From positions 1 through 15,377 of the forward strand of contig DRLF01000319.1 in assembly GCA_011051425.1 (NCBI GenBank): 15,377 nucleotides of DNA, in the 5' to 3' direction. Shown in pieces: positions 8,061-15,377 of the stretch; position 1 is the stretch's first letter; every line of letters begins with the position of its first letter. The translations under genes were made by a program, and so were the position numbers. The notes below the pieces were generated by a model that searched no databases, was not told the origin of the DNA, and saw nothing but the letters and a program-made list of their open reading frames with translations. The DNA is from Thiolapillus brandeum (GTDB taxonomy: Bacteria; Pseudomonadota; Gammaproteobacteria; Chromatiales; Chromatiaceae).

Positions 8061-8534
8061 ATGAAGGCAGTCAGACTGCTGGCGTTTATATCACTACTCC
8101 TTGCGGGCTTCACAGTTACGGCGGCAGAACCGCTGGATGCTTTTCCGGCGGCGCAAAAAGGCATGGAGCGTTTTGTCATCGTGCTGCCCCAGCATGACAA
8201 CGGGCAGGAAGATAAGCTGAAGGTGGAAATCATCGTCGGCCGGGAAATACTCACCGACGGCGTCAACCGGCAGCGCTTGGGAAACAGCATCGAACCCCGC
8301 TCACTGAAAGGCTGGGGTTACACCTATTACGAGGTTACCGGCTCCTCCGAAGTGATCAGCACGCTAATGGCTGCACCGGAGGCTGCGGAGAAAGTGAAGA
8401 CTTTCGTGAGCGCGCCTTCCCTGTTTGTGCGCTACAATAGCCGTCTGCCGATCGTGGTGTATGCGCCGGCGGGTTACGAAGTCCGCTATCGTTTCTGGCA
8501 GGCGGGTGAAGAAATGATGGCGGAAAAGAAATAA
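8061..8534 (+). CDS. eco: Ecotin-family periplasmic serine protease inhibitor, cysteine-free
   Basis: Small secreted protein, 157 residues, with a signal peptide (MKAVRLLAFISLLLAGFTVTAA, cut near 21-22). The mature part aligns with ecotin, a dimeric inhibitor of trypsin-fold proteases: AEPLDAFPAAQKGMERFVI, LKVEIIVG, RLGN, then LKGWGYTYY (82-90), VISTLMAAP (98-106) and the C-terminal RYNSRLPIVVYAP...VRYRFWQAGEE, whose tail makes the dimer in the known protein. Aligned to E. coli, P1 Met84 becomes Leu102 and P1' is Met103. Both cysteines of the Cys50-Cys87 disulfide are gone (near Val68 and Ala105), and the whole protein has no Cys. The likely role is protecting the envelope from outside or endogenous serine proteases; the target is unknown. 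It is followed by a strong terminator. Confidence 0.9.
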   Translation: MKAVRLLAFISLLLAGFTVTAAEPLDAFPAAQKGMERFVIVLPQHDNGQEDKLKVEIIVGREILTDGVNRQRLGNSIEPRSLKGWGYTYYEVTGSSEVISTLMAAPEAAEKVKTFVSAPSLFVRYNSRLPIVVYAPAGYEVRYRFWQAGEEMMAEKK

Positions 8535-8573
8535 CGGCACAGATCTGCAGCCGCCAGCGGGCGATGCAGGTGA

Positions 8574-8608
8574 AAAAGGCCGCCAGATGAATCGTCTGGC
8601 GGCCTTTT
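8574..8608. terminator. Bidirectional intrinsic terminator
   Basis: A perfect 14-bp inverted repeat (8574-8587 with 8595-8608) around a 7-nt loop. The GC core GGCCGCCAGA is flanked by AAAA on the left and TTTT on the right, so it can act on both strands. It lies 40 bp after the ecotin stop and 105 bp after the stop of the convergent leftward gene. Confidence 0.92.
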
Positions 8609-8712
8609 GTGTCTAGGGATGGACGGTATGCCGTAGCGAGCCAGGGATGGCGGTACGGCGCATTTCCTGAAGAGGAATGCATACCCCGCAAAGAGCCGGG
8701 GCAGGTGTGGCG

Positions 8713-11700
8713 TCAGGCCACTTTGCGCGGTTCCTCGGAGGATACGGCTTTTTCACTCGCGGAAGGACGCAGGGGATCGGCGCCGATGGTGCCGGTCAGC
8801 GTCTTGAGATAGTCCGGGCTGCGTAACATGTCCAGCCGGGCTTGTGCCTCTGTGAGCCGTTCGGGAATGTTCAGGCGCTGAGCCTCGTCTTCATAGCCGG
8901 GCTGGCTGAGAAAAGCTTCCAGCGAATTGATATGCCGCTCCCACAGGGCGATGTCGCGCTGCTGCTTGACCTTCAGCCGCTCGTGATACCAGTCGGATTC
9001 CAGCAGGTACTCACGGGTGAACATGGCGCGGATGTCGGGATGGTGCGCATCCTTTCCTTGGTATTCGCCGTTGGCCATGATGTACAGCAGCGCACGCAGG
9101 GGCGGGCAGGCTTCTTCGACACTGCCGTCGTCGAGGTAGCGCTGCGCTACCTTGCGCTGGGCTTCCACGATGTTGCCCACGCCGTCGGCAAACACATCCA
9201 TATCCTGGGTTTCCGGCTTCAGGATTTCATCGGTAAACACCTGGTTGGGATTGTCAAAGATCTTTCCGAGGAAGCCGTGCACGAAACGGTCGGTGATGCG
9301 GTAGCCCAGACGGCTGGCCAGCACCTTCTCACCCTTGTGATCGAAGTCGTTCAGGGGTTCGAGATAGCCGTGTTCGATCAGCGCCTGGGGGTCGCTCTGG
9401 CTGCTGTGCAGGCGGGCCCAGATTTCCGGAATCAGCAGGCTGATGTCGTGGTCGACCCGCAGGTCCGGTCCGATGAAGCCGGCAGAGCTGGAATAGCCCG
9501 CATAACCGGTGAGGATGAACGATACCAGGGCATTGTTCAGGTCTGCGGTAGGACGCAGGGCATTGAAAGGACCCTTGGTCAGTGCACCTTCACTGCCCGC
9601 ACCCGTGGTAGAGGGAGACTTGCCGGTGAGGGAGCAGATGAAATCCATGAACAGCTCCGGCAGTTCCTGGTAGTGGATAGGGTTGTACACCGCCAGCGGG
9701 CGAATGCCGGGCTCCGGGGGATTGTTGCGCCGGCCCGCCAGTACCGCATCCACAGGCTGGCATATTGCCTGCTCCAGGGGCAGCTTGCGGTGCAGGCGCG
9801 CGCCTATTTCCGCGACATACTTGCGGATGGGGTTGAGCAGGTCTGGGCGGGTCTGCAGGTAACGGGGGTTCTTGGAAGGCTCGCCGTCCACCAGTCGTGG
9901 ATGGGCGGAGGAAACCACATAGCCTTTCCCTTTCCTGTAGACCGATTCCAGCAGCTTGCGCATGGGTGGCGTAAAGCTGCACAGTGTCATCACGTCTTCC
10001 ACGACGGCCGCAAGCGAGTCGCCGTGCAGGGGTTCGTAGTTGGCCAGAAAGTTACCGGGCTTGGACATGTCCAGCTCAGTCTGCTTGTCATAGCCGGGAA
10101 TCACCGCATCGTCGGGGCGCTGGAACAGGCGGTATTCGCAGTTCTTGACCAGCTTTACGCTGTGGGTCTGGTCTTCTGCACCGGGACGGCAGTCGGCGAT
10201 ATTGCGTGCGGGTACAACGACGGACGCGCTGATGTCGTCTTCCATCTGCACTTTTTCCGCGGCGATGAAATCCTGGCGCACCTTGAATACCCGCCACTTG
10301 TTGGCGCGGTCGAAACCCACGCGCAGGTAGGAGGCGATAACCTTGCGGTCGTGCAGCTTGAGTTCATGTCCGGGGGCGCCGTCCACCATGTCCACGGTGA
10401 GGTGCTCACGCCAGCGGTTGCCCCATTCCTGACGGTAGAAGCGCTTGATCATCAGTACCAGGGCGAGAATGCGCGGCGGGATGGAATCCAGCCATTCGTT
10501 GTATTCATCGGTGTAACTGGATGAGGGCGTCAGCAGCTTGATGACCGAGCCCAGGCTGCGCTCTTCGCTGAGTGGCTTGCGTGTGGGGTCGCGGTCCTCG
10601 TCTGCGTGCTCGGGGCGGAAGCGGTTGCTGTAGTCGCGGTCGAAGATTTCCTGCACCCGGTCGAGATCGGCCTGCAGATCGTCCACGAATAGGGGCGAAT
10701 AGATGACGGCATCATTGAGTGATTTGGAGATCTCGGATTTACCGCCGCCGGAAACCGTGCTGGGCTTGTGGCAGAAGGTGCCTTCGGGATCGGTGCCCAC
10801 CAGCCGCCACGAGGGCGCACCTGGGTGTTTCTTCATTTCGATCTTGTAGCCGTTGGGCTGTACGTAGATCTTGCCGGGCTGCAGCCGGATCTTCTGTTTT
10901 TTGCCATCTTTCCACCAGGTGATGGTCTGCTTGTTCAGATCCATGCGCAGATCCTGGGGGACATAGATGACGTCCGGGAACTTCCTGTCGATGCCGTAGC
11001 CCTTGGACTTGACTTTCATGATCTGGCCATAGTTTCTGACCATTTCATCGAAGCTGTAGTTGGGATCCCGGGTGCGGCTGTCCACGCCGTATTCCTCACC
11101 GTGGTTACGGCGCGGGAAAGCCAGGGCGCCGCCGGCATGCTCCTCTTCGGCCAGGCCGAACAGGTTGGCGGAATAGCCGATCTGGGTCTTTACTTCCTTC
11201 TTGCAGTAGCCGTAGTAGTTGTCTGCGAGAATGGTGACGATGACGCCACGTTCGTCCCGTGCGGTGATCTTGAAGGCCTGACCGTCGTTGTACAGTTCAT
11301 CTGCTTCTTTCCAGCACATGCCTTCACGGCGCTGGCGTTCGCTGGCATCTTCCCAGCGGGGCAGGCCCAGCTCCTTTTTGGTGAAGTTGACCAGATGCGG
11401 GGCAAGAATCACGCAGCCCGTATGGCCGGTCCAGTGTTCGATATCCAGGGCGGCATCGAACTTGGGCAGATAGGGGTTGCCACCGTTGCCGAAGATGCTT
11501 TCCACGAAATCCAGGTTGCTCACCAGGTTGCCGGGTGCGAAGAAGCGGATCTCCATGGTCTTTTCAGCATCCATGCCGGGTATTTCCGGGCAGACCACAG
11601 GTCGCAGCAGCAGTGAGACAAACATGCGCGCCGGCGTTTCTTCTTCAGAAGTGAAGGGCAGGGTCAGCAGGGAATCGGGAGGGGTCATTGCATGGCCCAG

Positions 11701-12219
11701 CATGGCGGCGAACACTTTTCTGGGCACTGCTTTCTTGTCGCCGGGTATGGGCAGGCCATCTTCGGCAATGTGGAAGGAGCCTTTTGTGGTGCGACGGTCG
11801 CTGGCGGGGTTGTGCAATACCCCCTGTTTCACGCGATAGCTGGAGACGATGTCGGATTTGAACTCGTCCTTGCCCATGGGCAGAGAGAGTTCCCGGGCAA
11901 CGCCGTGGCGGTCCAGTACAAAAGTATTGCTGGGGAGACGGGGCATTTCCACGTCGTCGAGGTCACCCAGGTAATCCTGCAGAAAATCTTCGATGCGCCG
12001 GTCCACGGGGCAGCGATAGTCGGTGAGCAGCCGGTTCTTTTCCCGGTACGTGCGCAACAAATCATCTGCGGTAGACAGAAAGGCGGTAGCATAGCCGTCG
12101 GCGCAGGTGGGCTGACCGGAAGAGGCCAGCTTCAGGTTGATGTACATGTGAAGCTTTTTTCGTTCTTCTTTTATACTGTTGTCTGGCAGATCCAGACCAA
12201 GAGCCCGCTGGAGATCCAT
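8713..12219 (-). CDS. Large cytosolic protein, probable diphosphate-dependent PEP carboxykinase
   Basis: A 1168-residue protein with no signal peptide or membrane segment. I believe it belongs to the large PPi-type PEP carboxykinases (EC 4.1.1.38; PEP + CO2 + Pi to oxaloacetate + PPi) known from Propionibacterium and Entamoeba, which are of about this size. Support is overall length and recalled conserved blocks: DNYYGYCKKEVKTQIG (333-348), EEEHAGGALAFP (358-369), a P-loop-like STVSGGGKSEISKS (487-500) and TGKSPSTTGAGSEGAL (865-880). No catalytic residue was verified by alignment, and the alternative is a conserved protein of unknown function with kinase-like loops. ATG 12219 has GGAGG 12 nt upstream, which is long, plus a nearer GAG; a start at Met25 (12147) is possible. 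The gene is transcribed alone, between a divergent intergenic region and the shared terminator. No frameshift is seen. Confidence 0.6.
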   Translation of the reverse strand: MDLQRALGLDLPDNSIKEERKKLHMYINLKLASSGQPTCADGYATAFLSTADDLLRTYREKNRLLTDYRCPVDRRIEDFLQDYLGDLDDVEMPRLPSNTFVLDRHGVARELSLPMGKDEFKSDIVSSYRVKQGVLHNPASDRRTTKGSFHIAEDGLPIPGDKKAVPRKVFAAMLGHAMTPPDSLLTLPFTSEEETPARMFVSLLLRPVVCPEIPGMDAEKTMEIRFFAPGNLVSNLDFVESIFGNGGNPYLPKFDAALDIEHWTGHTGCVILAPHLVNFTKKELGLPRWEDASERQRREGMCWKEADELYNDGQAFKITARDERGVIVTILADNYYGYCKKEVKTQIGYSANLFGLAEEEHAGGALAFPRRNHGEEYGVDSRTRDPNYSFDEMVRNYGQIMKVKSKGYGIDRKFPDVIYVPQDLRMDLNKQTITWWKDGKKQKIRLQPGKIYVQPNGYKIEMKKHPGAPSWRLVGTDPEGTFCHKPSTVSGGGKSEISKSLNDAVIYSPLFVDDLQADLDRVQEIFDRDYSNRFRPEHADEDRDPTRKPLSEERSLGSVIKLLTPSSSYTDEYNEWLDSIPPRILALVLMIKRFYRQEWGNRWREHLTVDMVDGAPGHELKLHDRKVIASYLRVGFDRANKWRVFKVRQDFIAAEKVQMEDDISASVVVPARNIADCRPGAEDQTHSVKLVKNCEYRLFQRPDDAVIPGYDKQTELDMSKPGNFLANYEPLHGDSLAAVVEDVMTLCSFTPPMRKLLESVYRKGKGYVVSSAHPRLVDGEPSKNPRYLQTRPDLLNPIRKYVAEIGARLHRKLPLEQAICQPVDAVLAGRRNNPPEPGIRPLAVYNPIHYQELPELFMDFICSLTGKSPSTTGAGSEGALTKGPFNALRPTADLNNALVSFILTGYAGYSSSAGFIGPDLRVDHDISLLIPEIWARLHSSQSDPQALIEHGYLEPLNDFDHKGEKVLASRLGYRITDRFVHGFLGKIFDNPNQVFTDEILKPETQDMDVFADGVGNIVEAQRKVAQRYLDDGSVEEACPPLRALLYIMANGEYQGKDAHHPDIRAMFTREYLLESDWYHERLKVKQQRDIALWERHINSLEAFLSQPGYEDEAQRLNIPERLTEAQARLDMLRSPDYLKTLTGTIGADPLRPSASEKAVSSEEPRKVA

Positions 12220-12442
12220 GATCTCTACATACCTCCGGGTAGCACCAATACTTCCAGGTGCGTACCACTGTTCAATTGGACAATGAGCCGGTAAGGTTGC
12301 CCGAACTGGGCCTCAGGTTCAAGTATGAAACCCCGCTGAAACCCTTGCCAGAGTGCGTTTTTGTGCGGGATTTTATTGTTGTATCAATGAATAAGATTAA
12401 CTACATGATTCGATTTCTTGGAAGGGTAATTGTCAGGGCTTT
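12220..12442. other. Divergent intergenic region between the PEPCK-like gene and the EamA gene
   Basis: A 223-bp region that must hold promoters for both directions. The right half (about 12350-12442) is clearly AT-rich and is the likely promoter zone for the exporter. On the minus strand TTGAAC lies upstream of the PEPCK-like gene with only a poor -10 at 17 bp. I cannot name a firm promoter on either side. A short GCCC/GGGC hairpin lies near 12299-12311. Confidence 0.4.
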
Positions 12443-13348
12443 ATGGAACTGAAGCAGAAAATTCAGGCGAGCTATCTGGCTGTGGTGATTATCTGGAGCA
12501 CCACGCCACTCGCCATTCAGTGGAGCGGCAGGGGCGTCAGCTATCTTTTTGGGGTAACCGCGCGCATGGTCATCGGTCTTGCTGTCTGCCTGTTGCTGCT
12601 GCGCCTCATGAGATTACCCATGGACTGGCAGCGCAAAGCGCTGCTAACGTACCTGGCTGCGGGCCTGGGCATCTACGCGGCGATGCTTTGTGTCTACTGG
12701 GGGGCGCAGTACATCCCCTCCGGCTGGATTTCGGTGCTTTTCGGTCTGACGCCCATCGTGACTGGCGTCATGGCGCGGCGCTTCCTGGGAGAAAGAGCAC
12801 TTGGCGGAGTGCGCCTTGTCGGTATATTTACTGGTATCATGGGGCTGGTGGTGGTTTTTTACGGGAGTCTGCATTTTTCCGAAAACGCGTGGTACGGTGT
12901 GGTTGCGCTGTTGTGCTCGGTTACGTTACATTCTGCCAGCACCGTCTGGACAAAATACCTTGGATTTCATGGTCATGGCCTGGTTATCGTGGCTGGCGGG
13001 CTGCTGGTGGCGGTGCCGCTTTATCTGTTGACCTGGTGGCTGCTGGAGGAACCCTGGCCTGTACAGATTCCGCTCAGAGCGATGGGCGCGATACTGTATC
13101 TTGGGGTAATTGCCACGGTGCTGGGATTTGCTGCCTTTTTTTACGTTCTGCGCCATGTGGATGCAACAAGGGTGGCATTGCTGACGTTGATGACGCCCAT
13201 ACTGGCCCTCTGGCTGGGCCGCTGGCTGAACGATGAAAGCCTGAGCTGGCCGGTGGTGGCGGGCACCGTGCTGATCCTGTCCGGGCTGTTGCTCTACGAG
13301 TTCGGCGAGCGCCGGGAAAACAGCCTGCGGGTATTGCCGCACAACTGA
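12443..13348 (+). CDS. EamA/DMT-superfamily membrane transporter
   Basis: Inner-membrane protein of 301 residues with about ten hydrophobic helices in two EamA repeats (roughly 8-140 and 150-287). The first repeat ends with RRFLGERALGGVRLVGIFTGIMGLVVV and the second with LGRWLNDESLSWPVVAGTVLILSGLLL, the typical Glu followed by a Gly-rich last helix. Such proteins usually export amino acids, metabolites or drugs; the substrate cannot be inferred here. The start ATG has AGGG 4 nt upstream and another AAGGG further up. The polypeptide ends in a short charged tail (FGERRENSLRVLPHN). The 54-bp gap to the peroxidase gene holds a hairpin, so co-transcription is uncertain. Confidence 0.9.
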   Translation: MELKQKIQASYLAVVIIWSTTPLAIQWSGRGVSYLFGVTARMVIGLAVCLLLLRLMRLPMDWQRKALLTYLAAGLGIYAAMLCVYWGAQYIPSGWISVLFGLTPIVTGVMARRFLGERALGGVRLVGIFTGIMGLVVVFYGSLHFSENAWYGVVALLCSVTLHSASTVWTKYLGFHGHGLVIVAGGLLVAVPLYLLTWWLLEEPWPVQIPLRAMGAILYLGVIATVLGFAAFFYVLRHVDATRVALLTLMTPILALWLGRWLNDESLSWPVVAGTVLILSGLLLYEFGERRENSLRVLPHN

Positions 13349-13352
13349 ACAA

Positions 13353-13375
13353 GGGGGCATCGGGATGCCTGCCCC
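13353..13375 (+). other. Stem-loop between the EamA and peroxidase genes
   Basis: GGCAT and ATGCC pair around a CGGG loop and the stem extends by GGG/CCC past a 2-nt bulge. There is no T-tract after it, so it is more likely an attenuating or mRNA-stabilising structure than a true terminator. Confidence 0.35.
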
Positions 13376-13402
13376 ACAGCGAGAAAGATTACAGATACCG
13401 AT

Positions 13403-14380
13403 ATGCAAACAACAGTTTTCAGAAAATGGATGATACTGGCAGCCTGTTGCTGCATGCCTGCGGTATCACTTCAGGCTGCCCGTGTGATTGAACCCATTCA
13501 AACTGTATCCGAACCGCTGGGACTCGATCCCGGAATCGTGGCGCTGGGGGACAGACTTTTCCATGATCTGCGTCTGTCCAGAAACAACACGGTCAGTTGC
13601 GCGCACTGCCATCGGTTGAATGCCGGTGGTGATGATGACATGCCTGTTTCCATCGGCATCGAAGGCAAGGCGGGCGATGTCAACGCACCGACGGTTTTCA
13701 ATCTCAATCTGAATATTGCCTTTTTCTGGGATGGCCGTGCTTCCACACTGGAAGAGCTGGTGGGCATGCCGCTGAAAGATGACAGGGAGATGGACACCGA
13801 CTGGCCTGAAGTGCTGTCCAAACTGGGCAAGGACCGGAAAATGGTCGCTGATTTCGAGCGGCTGTTTCCTGGTAAAGGCATGACAAAAGAAACCATTGCG
13901 CGGTCCATCGCGGATTTCATGCGTTCCCTGGTGACGCTGGATTCCCCCATGGACCGGTGGCTGAACGGTGAGAAGGATGCTTTGACCCACGAGCAGCTGC
14001 GCGGCTACAGACTGTTCAAATCCTATGGCTGCGTGGCTTGTCATCAGGGTGAGGCGGTTGGCGGAAACATGTATGCCGGCATGGGCGCCTTCCAGGATTA
14101 TTTCAGGGACAGGAAAAGGCCACTCACCATAGCGGACAATGGCCGCTTCAATGTCACCGGGGATGAAAGGGACAGGCATGTTTTCAAGGTGCCCGGTTTG
14201 CGTCTGGTGACACTGACTGCACCCTATTTCCACGATGCCGGCGCTGCCACACTGGAAGAGGCTATCGTCATCATGGGTAAATACCAGCTGGGCAGACAGA
14301 TTCCGAAACAGGATGTGTCAGACATCAAGGCCTTTCTCGGCAGCCTGTTGGGTACGCACCCCAGGTTGGTTTCACCTTGA
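13403..14380 (+). CDS. Periplasmic dihaem cytochrome c peroxidase family protein
   Basis: Dihaem enzyme, 325 residues, that would reduce hydrogen peroxide with electrons from small c-type cytochromes in the periplasm. A signal peptide ends near LQA-A (25). The two haem sites are CAHCH (66-70, peroxidatic haem) and CVACH (210-214, electron-transfer haem). The family blocks NAPTVFN (94-100), FFWDGRASTLEEL (107-119), REM with Glu129, PYFHDAGAATLEEA (274-287) and the likely axial Met291 in IMGKYQLG are present. The distal His found after SIG in the Pseudomonas enzyme is replaced by Ile86, and no His lies between residues 71 and 120. PYFHDG is changed to PYFHDA. The Shine-Dalgarno is weak. The stop overlaps the start of the downstream sensor. 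A MauG-like oxidase role is an alternative. Confidence 0.92.
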   Translation: MQTTVFRKWMILAACCCMPAVSLQAARVIEPIQTVSEPLGLDPGIVALGDRLFHDLRLSRNNTVSCAHCHRLNAGGDDDMPVSIGIEGKAGDVNAPTVFNLNLNIAFFWDGRASTLEELVGMPLKDDREMDTDWPEVLSKLGKDRKMVADFERLFPGKGMTKETIARSIADFMRSLVTLDSPMDRWLNGEKDALTHEQLRGYRLFKSYGCVACHQGEAVGGNMYAGMGAFQDYFRDRKRPLTIADNGRFNVTGDERDRHVFKVPGLRLVTLTAPYFHDAGAATLEEAIVIMGKYQLGRQIPKQDVSDIKAFLGSLLGTHPRLVSP

Positions 14381-15377
14381 AGAAAACACTTGCGATACGC
14401 GGCGGGATGGCGCTGATCGTCGTTATCGTCATCATAGCGGCATCCTATCTCTATGAACGCAACGCTTCCTTCAGCGGGCAAAGTGCGATCTCCGATCTTC
14501 TGTTTCAGATACGTGAGCAGGACATACGGCTGGACCGGGATGTCGAACGTATCATCTCGTTCCGTCTGCCGCATTATGATTCCCTGGTGCAGTCCGGAAA
14601 GCAGCTGCAGGAACTCACTGCAGCGGCTGCAAGGCAGCAAAGGCTTATCAGCAGGAATTATCCTCCAGCATTCAGTGACGGTCTTTTCCGTTACCTTGAT
14701 ACGCTGAAGAAGAAACGCAGCTTCATCGAGCGCATCCAGCACCACATTGCGCTGGTGAGAAACAGTTTTCTTTACCTGCCGGGCCTGATTGAAGAGTGCA
14801 CGACTGATGACAGTACACCCGAAAACAGGGATCTGCTGAACAGGCTGGTGATGGGTGTCTATACCCATTACCTGTTTCCCGACAAAGTGCTGATCAGCGA
14901 TATCCGTGCACGGATGAGTGATATCCGCGCACATTCTCTCGCTGCGGGAAATCTGCTGCAGCATGTTGAAATCACCTTGGGCAATACAGAAAAAATTGAG
15001 CAGCTCAAGCAGCAGATGGACTCGATGGACAGCGACGAGCAGTTCGTGGAGTTGAGGAATCTGCTCAAAGAATACAGTCTTCGTGATGACCGCTATTCCG
15101 TATTGCTGGGCGTGATTCTGCTGCTGACAGTGCTGTTGCTGCTGATCTGGTTGTGGCGCACTCTCGAAAGACTGGACAGGGCGCGCCGTCTCGCCGAGCA
15201 GTCACATGAGCGTTTGCAGGATGCGGTGGAAAGTCTCGGCGAAGCGTTCGCCCTGTTCGACAGGGACGGCAGGCTGGTGCTGAACAATCAGACCTTCATC
15301 AGGTTCTATCCCTGGCTGAAAGGACTGTTGCGGCCGGGTGTCACGCTGGAACAGATTCGCAAATGGAATGCACCTCA
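14377..15377 (+). CDS. Membrane sensor protein, DAHL-like periplasmic domain plus PAS (partial, C-terminus off window)
   Basis: An open frame of 333 codons runs to the window edge without a stop. It starts at TTG 14377, overlapping the peroxidase stop as TTGA. TTG is chosen because it gives MKKTLAIRGG, a basic lead before the first membrane helix (11-25); ATG 14407 would start inside that helix. Residues 26-240 are an all-helical periplasmic domain, with LRLDRDVERIISFRLPHYDSL-like spacing recalling the DAHL ligand-binding domain. A second helix (241-260, LLGVILLLTVLLLLIWLW) is followed by a coiled coil (261-282) and the start of a PAS domain (LGEAFALFDRDGRLVLNN). The output module, a histidine kinase or GGDEF domain, lies outside the window. 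Translational coupling suggests shared function with the peroxidase. Confidence 0.82.
   Translation, partial: MKKTLAIRGGMALIVVIVIIAASYLYERNASFSGQSAISDLLFQIREQDIRLDRDVERIISFRLPHYDSLVQSGKQLQELTAAAARQQRLISRNYPPAFSDGLFRYLDTLKKKRSFIERIQHHIALVRNSFLYLPGLIEECTTDDSTPENRDLLNRLVMGVYTHYLFPDKVLISDIRARMSDIRAHSLAAGNLLQHVEITLGNTEKIEQLKQQMDSMDSDEQFVELRNLLKEYSLRDDRYSVLLGVILLLTVLLLLIWLWRTLERLDRARRLAEQSHERLQDAVESLGEAFALFDRDGRLVLNNQTFIRFYPWLKGLLRPGVTLEQIRKWNAP
14896..14932 (+). repeat. Short tandem repeat inside the sensor gene
   Basis: Two 16-nt copies (14896-14911 and 14917-14932) differ at two third-codon positions and are offset by 21 nt. They encode SDIRA twice, seven residues apart, so the repeat keeps a helical heptad phase. 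Confidence 0.65.

Noticed and set aside
8683..8701. A CCCCG/CGGGG hairpin downstream of the PEPCK-like gene as a second terminator.
   Set aside because: The stem is short and no T-tract follows on either strand; the 14-bp hairpin nearby is sufficient.
8842..10524. A 560-codon open frame on the plus strand.
   Set aside because: It lies wholly antisense to the PEPCK-like gene, shows no recognisable motifs, and is expected from codon bias of a GC-rich gene on the other strand.
12280..12350. A GGTTCAAGT stretch suggesting a tRNA T-arm.
   Set aside because: The flanking five bases do not pair and no acceptor or anticodon arm can be built.
12387..12452. A 21-codon frame starting MNKINY that ends inside the EamA gene start, like a leader peptide.
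   Set aside because: It has no Shine-Dalgarno and no attenuator-like codon run or structure; an AT-rich promoter zone explains it.
14224..14964. A 246-codon minus-strand frame at the peroxidase-sensor junction.
   Set aside because: It is antisense to two convincing genes; the plus-strand frame has a membrane helix and PAS pattern while this one has no coherent domain.

Overview
The window looks like ordinary chromosome from a free-living gammaproteobacterium, moderately GC-rich by eye. Three things point there. The OppB protein matches the enterobacterial form from recall almost residue for residue. The mltD / yafS / rnhA / dnaQ neighbourhood is the one known from E. coli, but without gloB. 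The secreted genes carry Gram-negative signals: a lipobox, Sec signal peptides and periplasmic c-type haems. I see no tRNA, rRNA, CRISPR array, insertion sequence or prophage gene.

Layout. (1) Leftward block, 1-5917: mltD (lytic transglycosylase lipoprotein), oppA (peptide-binding protein), a secreted M3 zinc peptidase, then oppB cut by the left edge. The last three are packed tightly (14 nt and 0 nt gaps) and form a peptide-uptake operon with a periplasmic peptidase inside it. (2) Rightward block, 6072-8534: a yafS-type degenerate methyltransferase, rnhA and dnaQ joined by ATGA overlaps, then a cysteine-free ecotin-type protease inhibitor. A 14-bp hairpin with an A-tract on one side and a T-tract on the other (8574-8608) can end transcription from both sides. 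(3) Leftward, 8713-12219: one 1168-residue cytosolic protein, best explained as the large diphosphate-dependent PEP carboxykinase. (4) Rightward, 12443-15377: an EamA/DMT exporter, a periplasmic dihaem cytochrome c peroxidase, and, starting on the peroxidase stop codon (TTGA), a membrane sensor whose C-terminus runs off the right edge.

How it fits together. OppA, the M3 peptidase and OppB suggest trimming and import of peptides. RNase HI and DnaQ epsilon serve replication fidelity. The PEP carboxykinase would link oxaloacetate and PEP through diphosphate rather than a nucleotide. The peroxidase and its overlapping sensor look like a coupled periplasmic redox or peroxide module. The items most worth following are the PPi-PEPCK candidate, the peroxidase-sensor pair (whose peroxidase seems to lack the usual distal histidine), the disulfide-free ecotin with Leu at P1, the peptidase inside the opp operon, and a possible leaderless start with a repeated operator-like element at yafS. 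All functional calls rest on motif recognition by eye; no database search was made.
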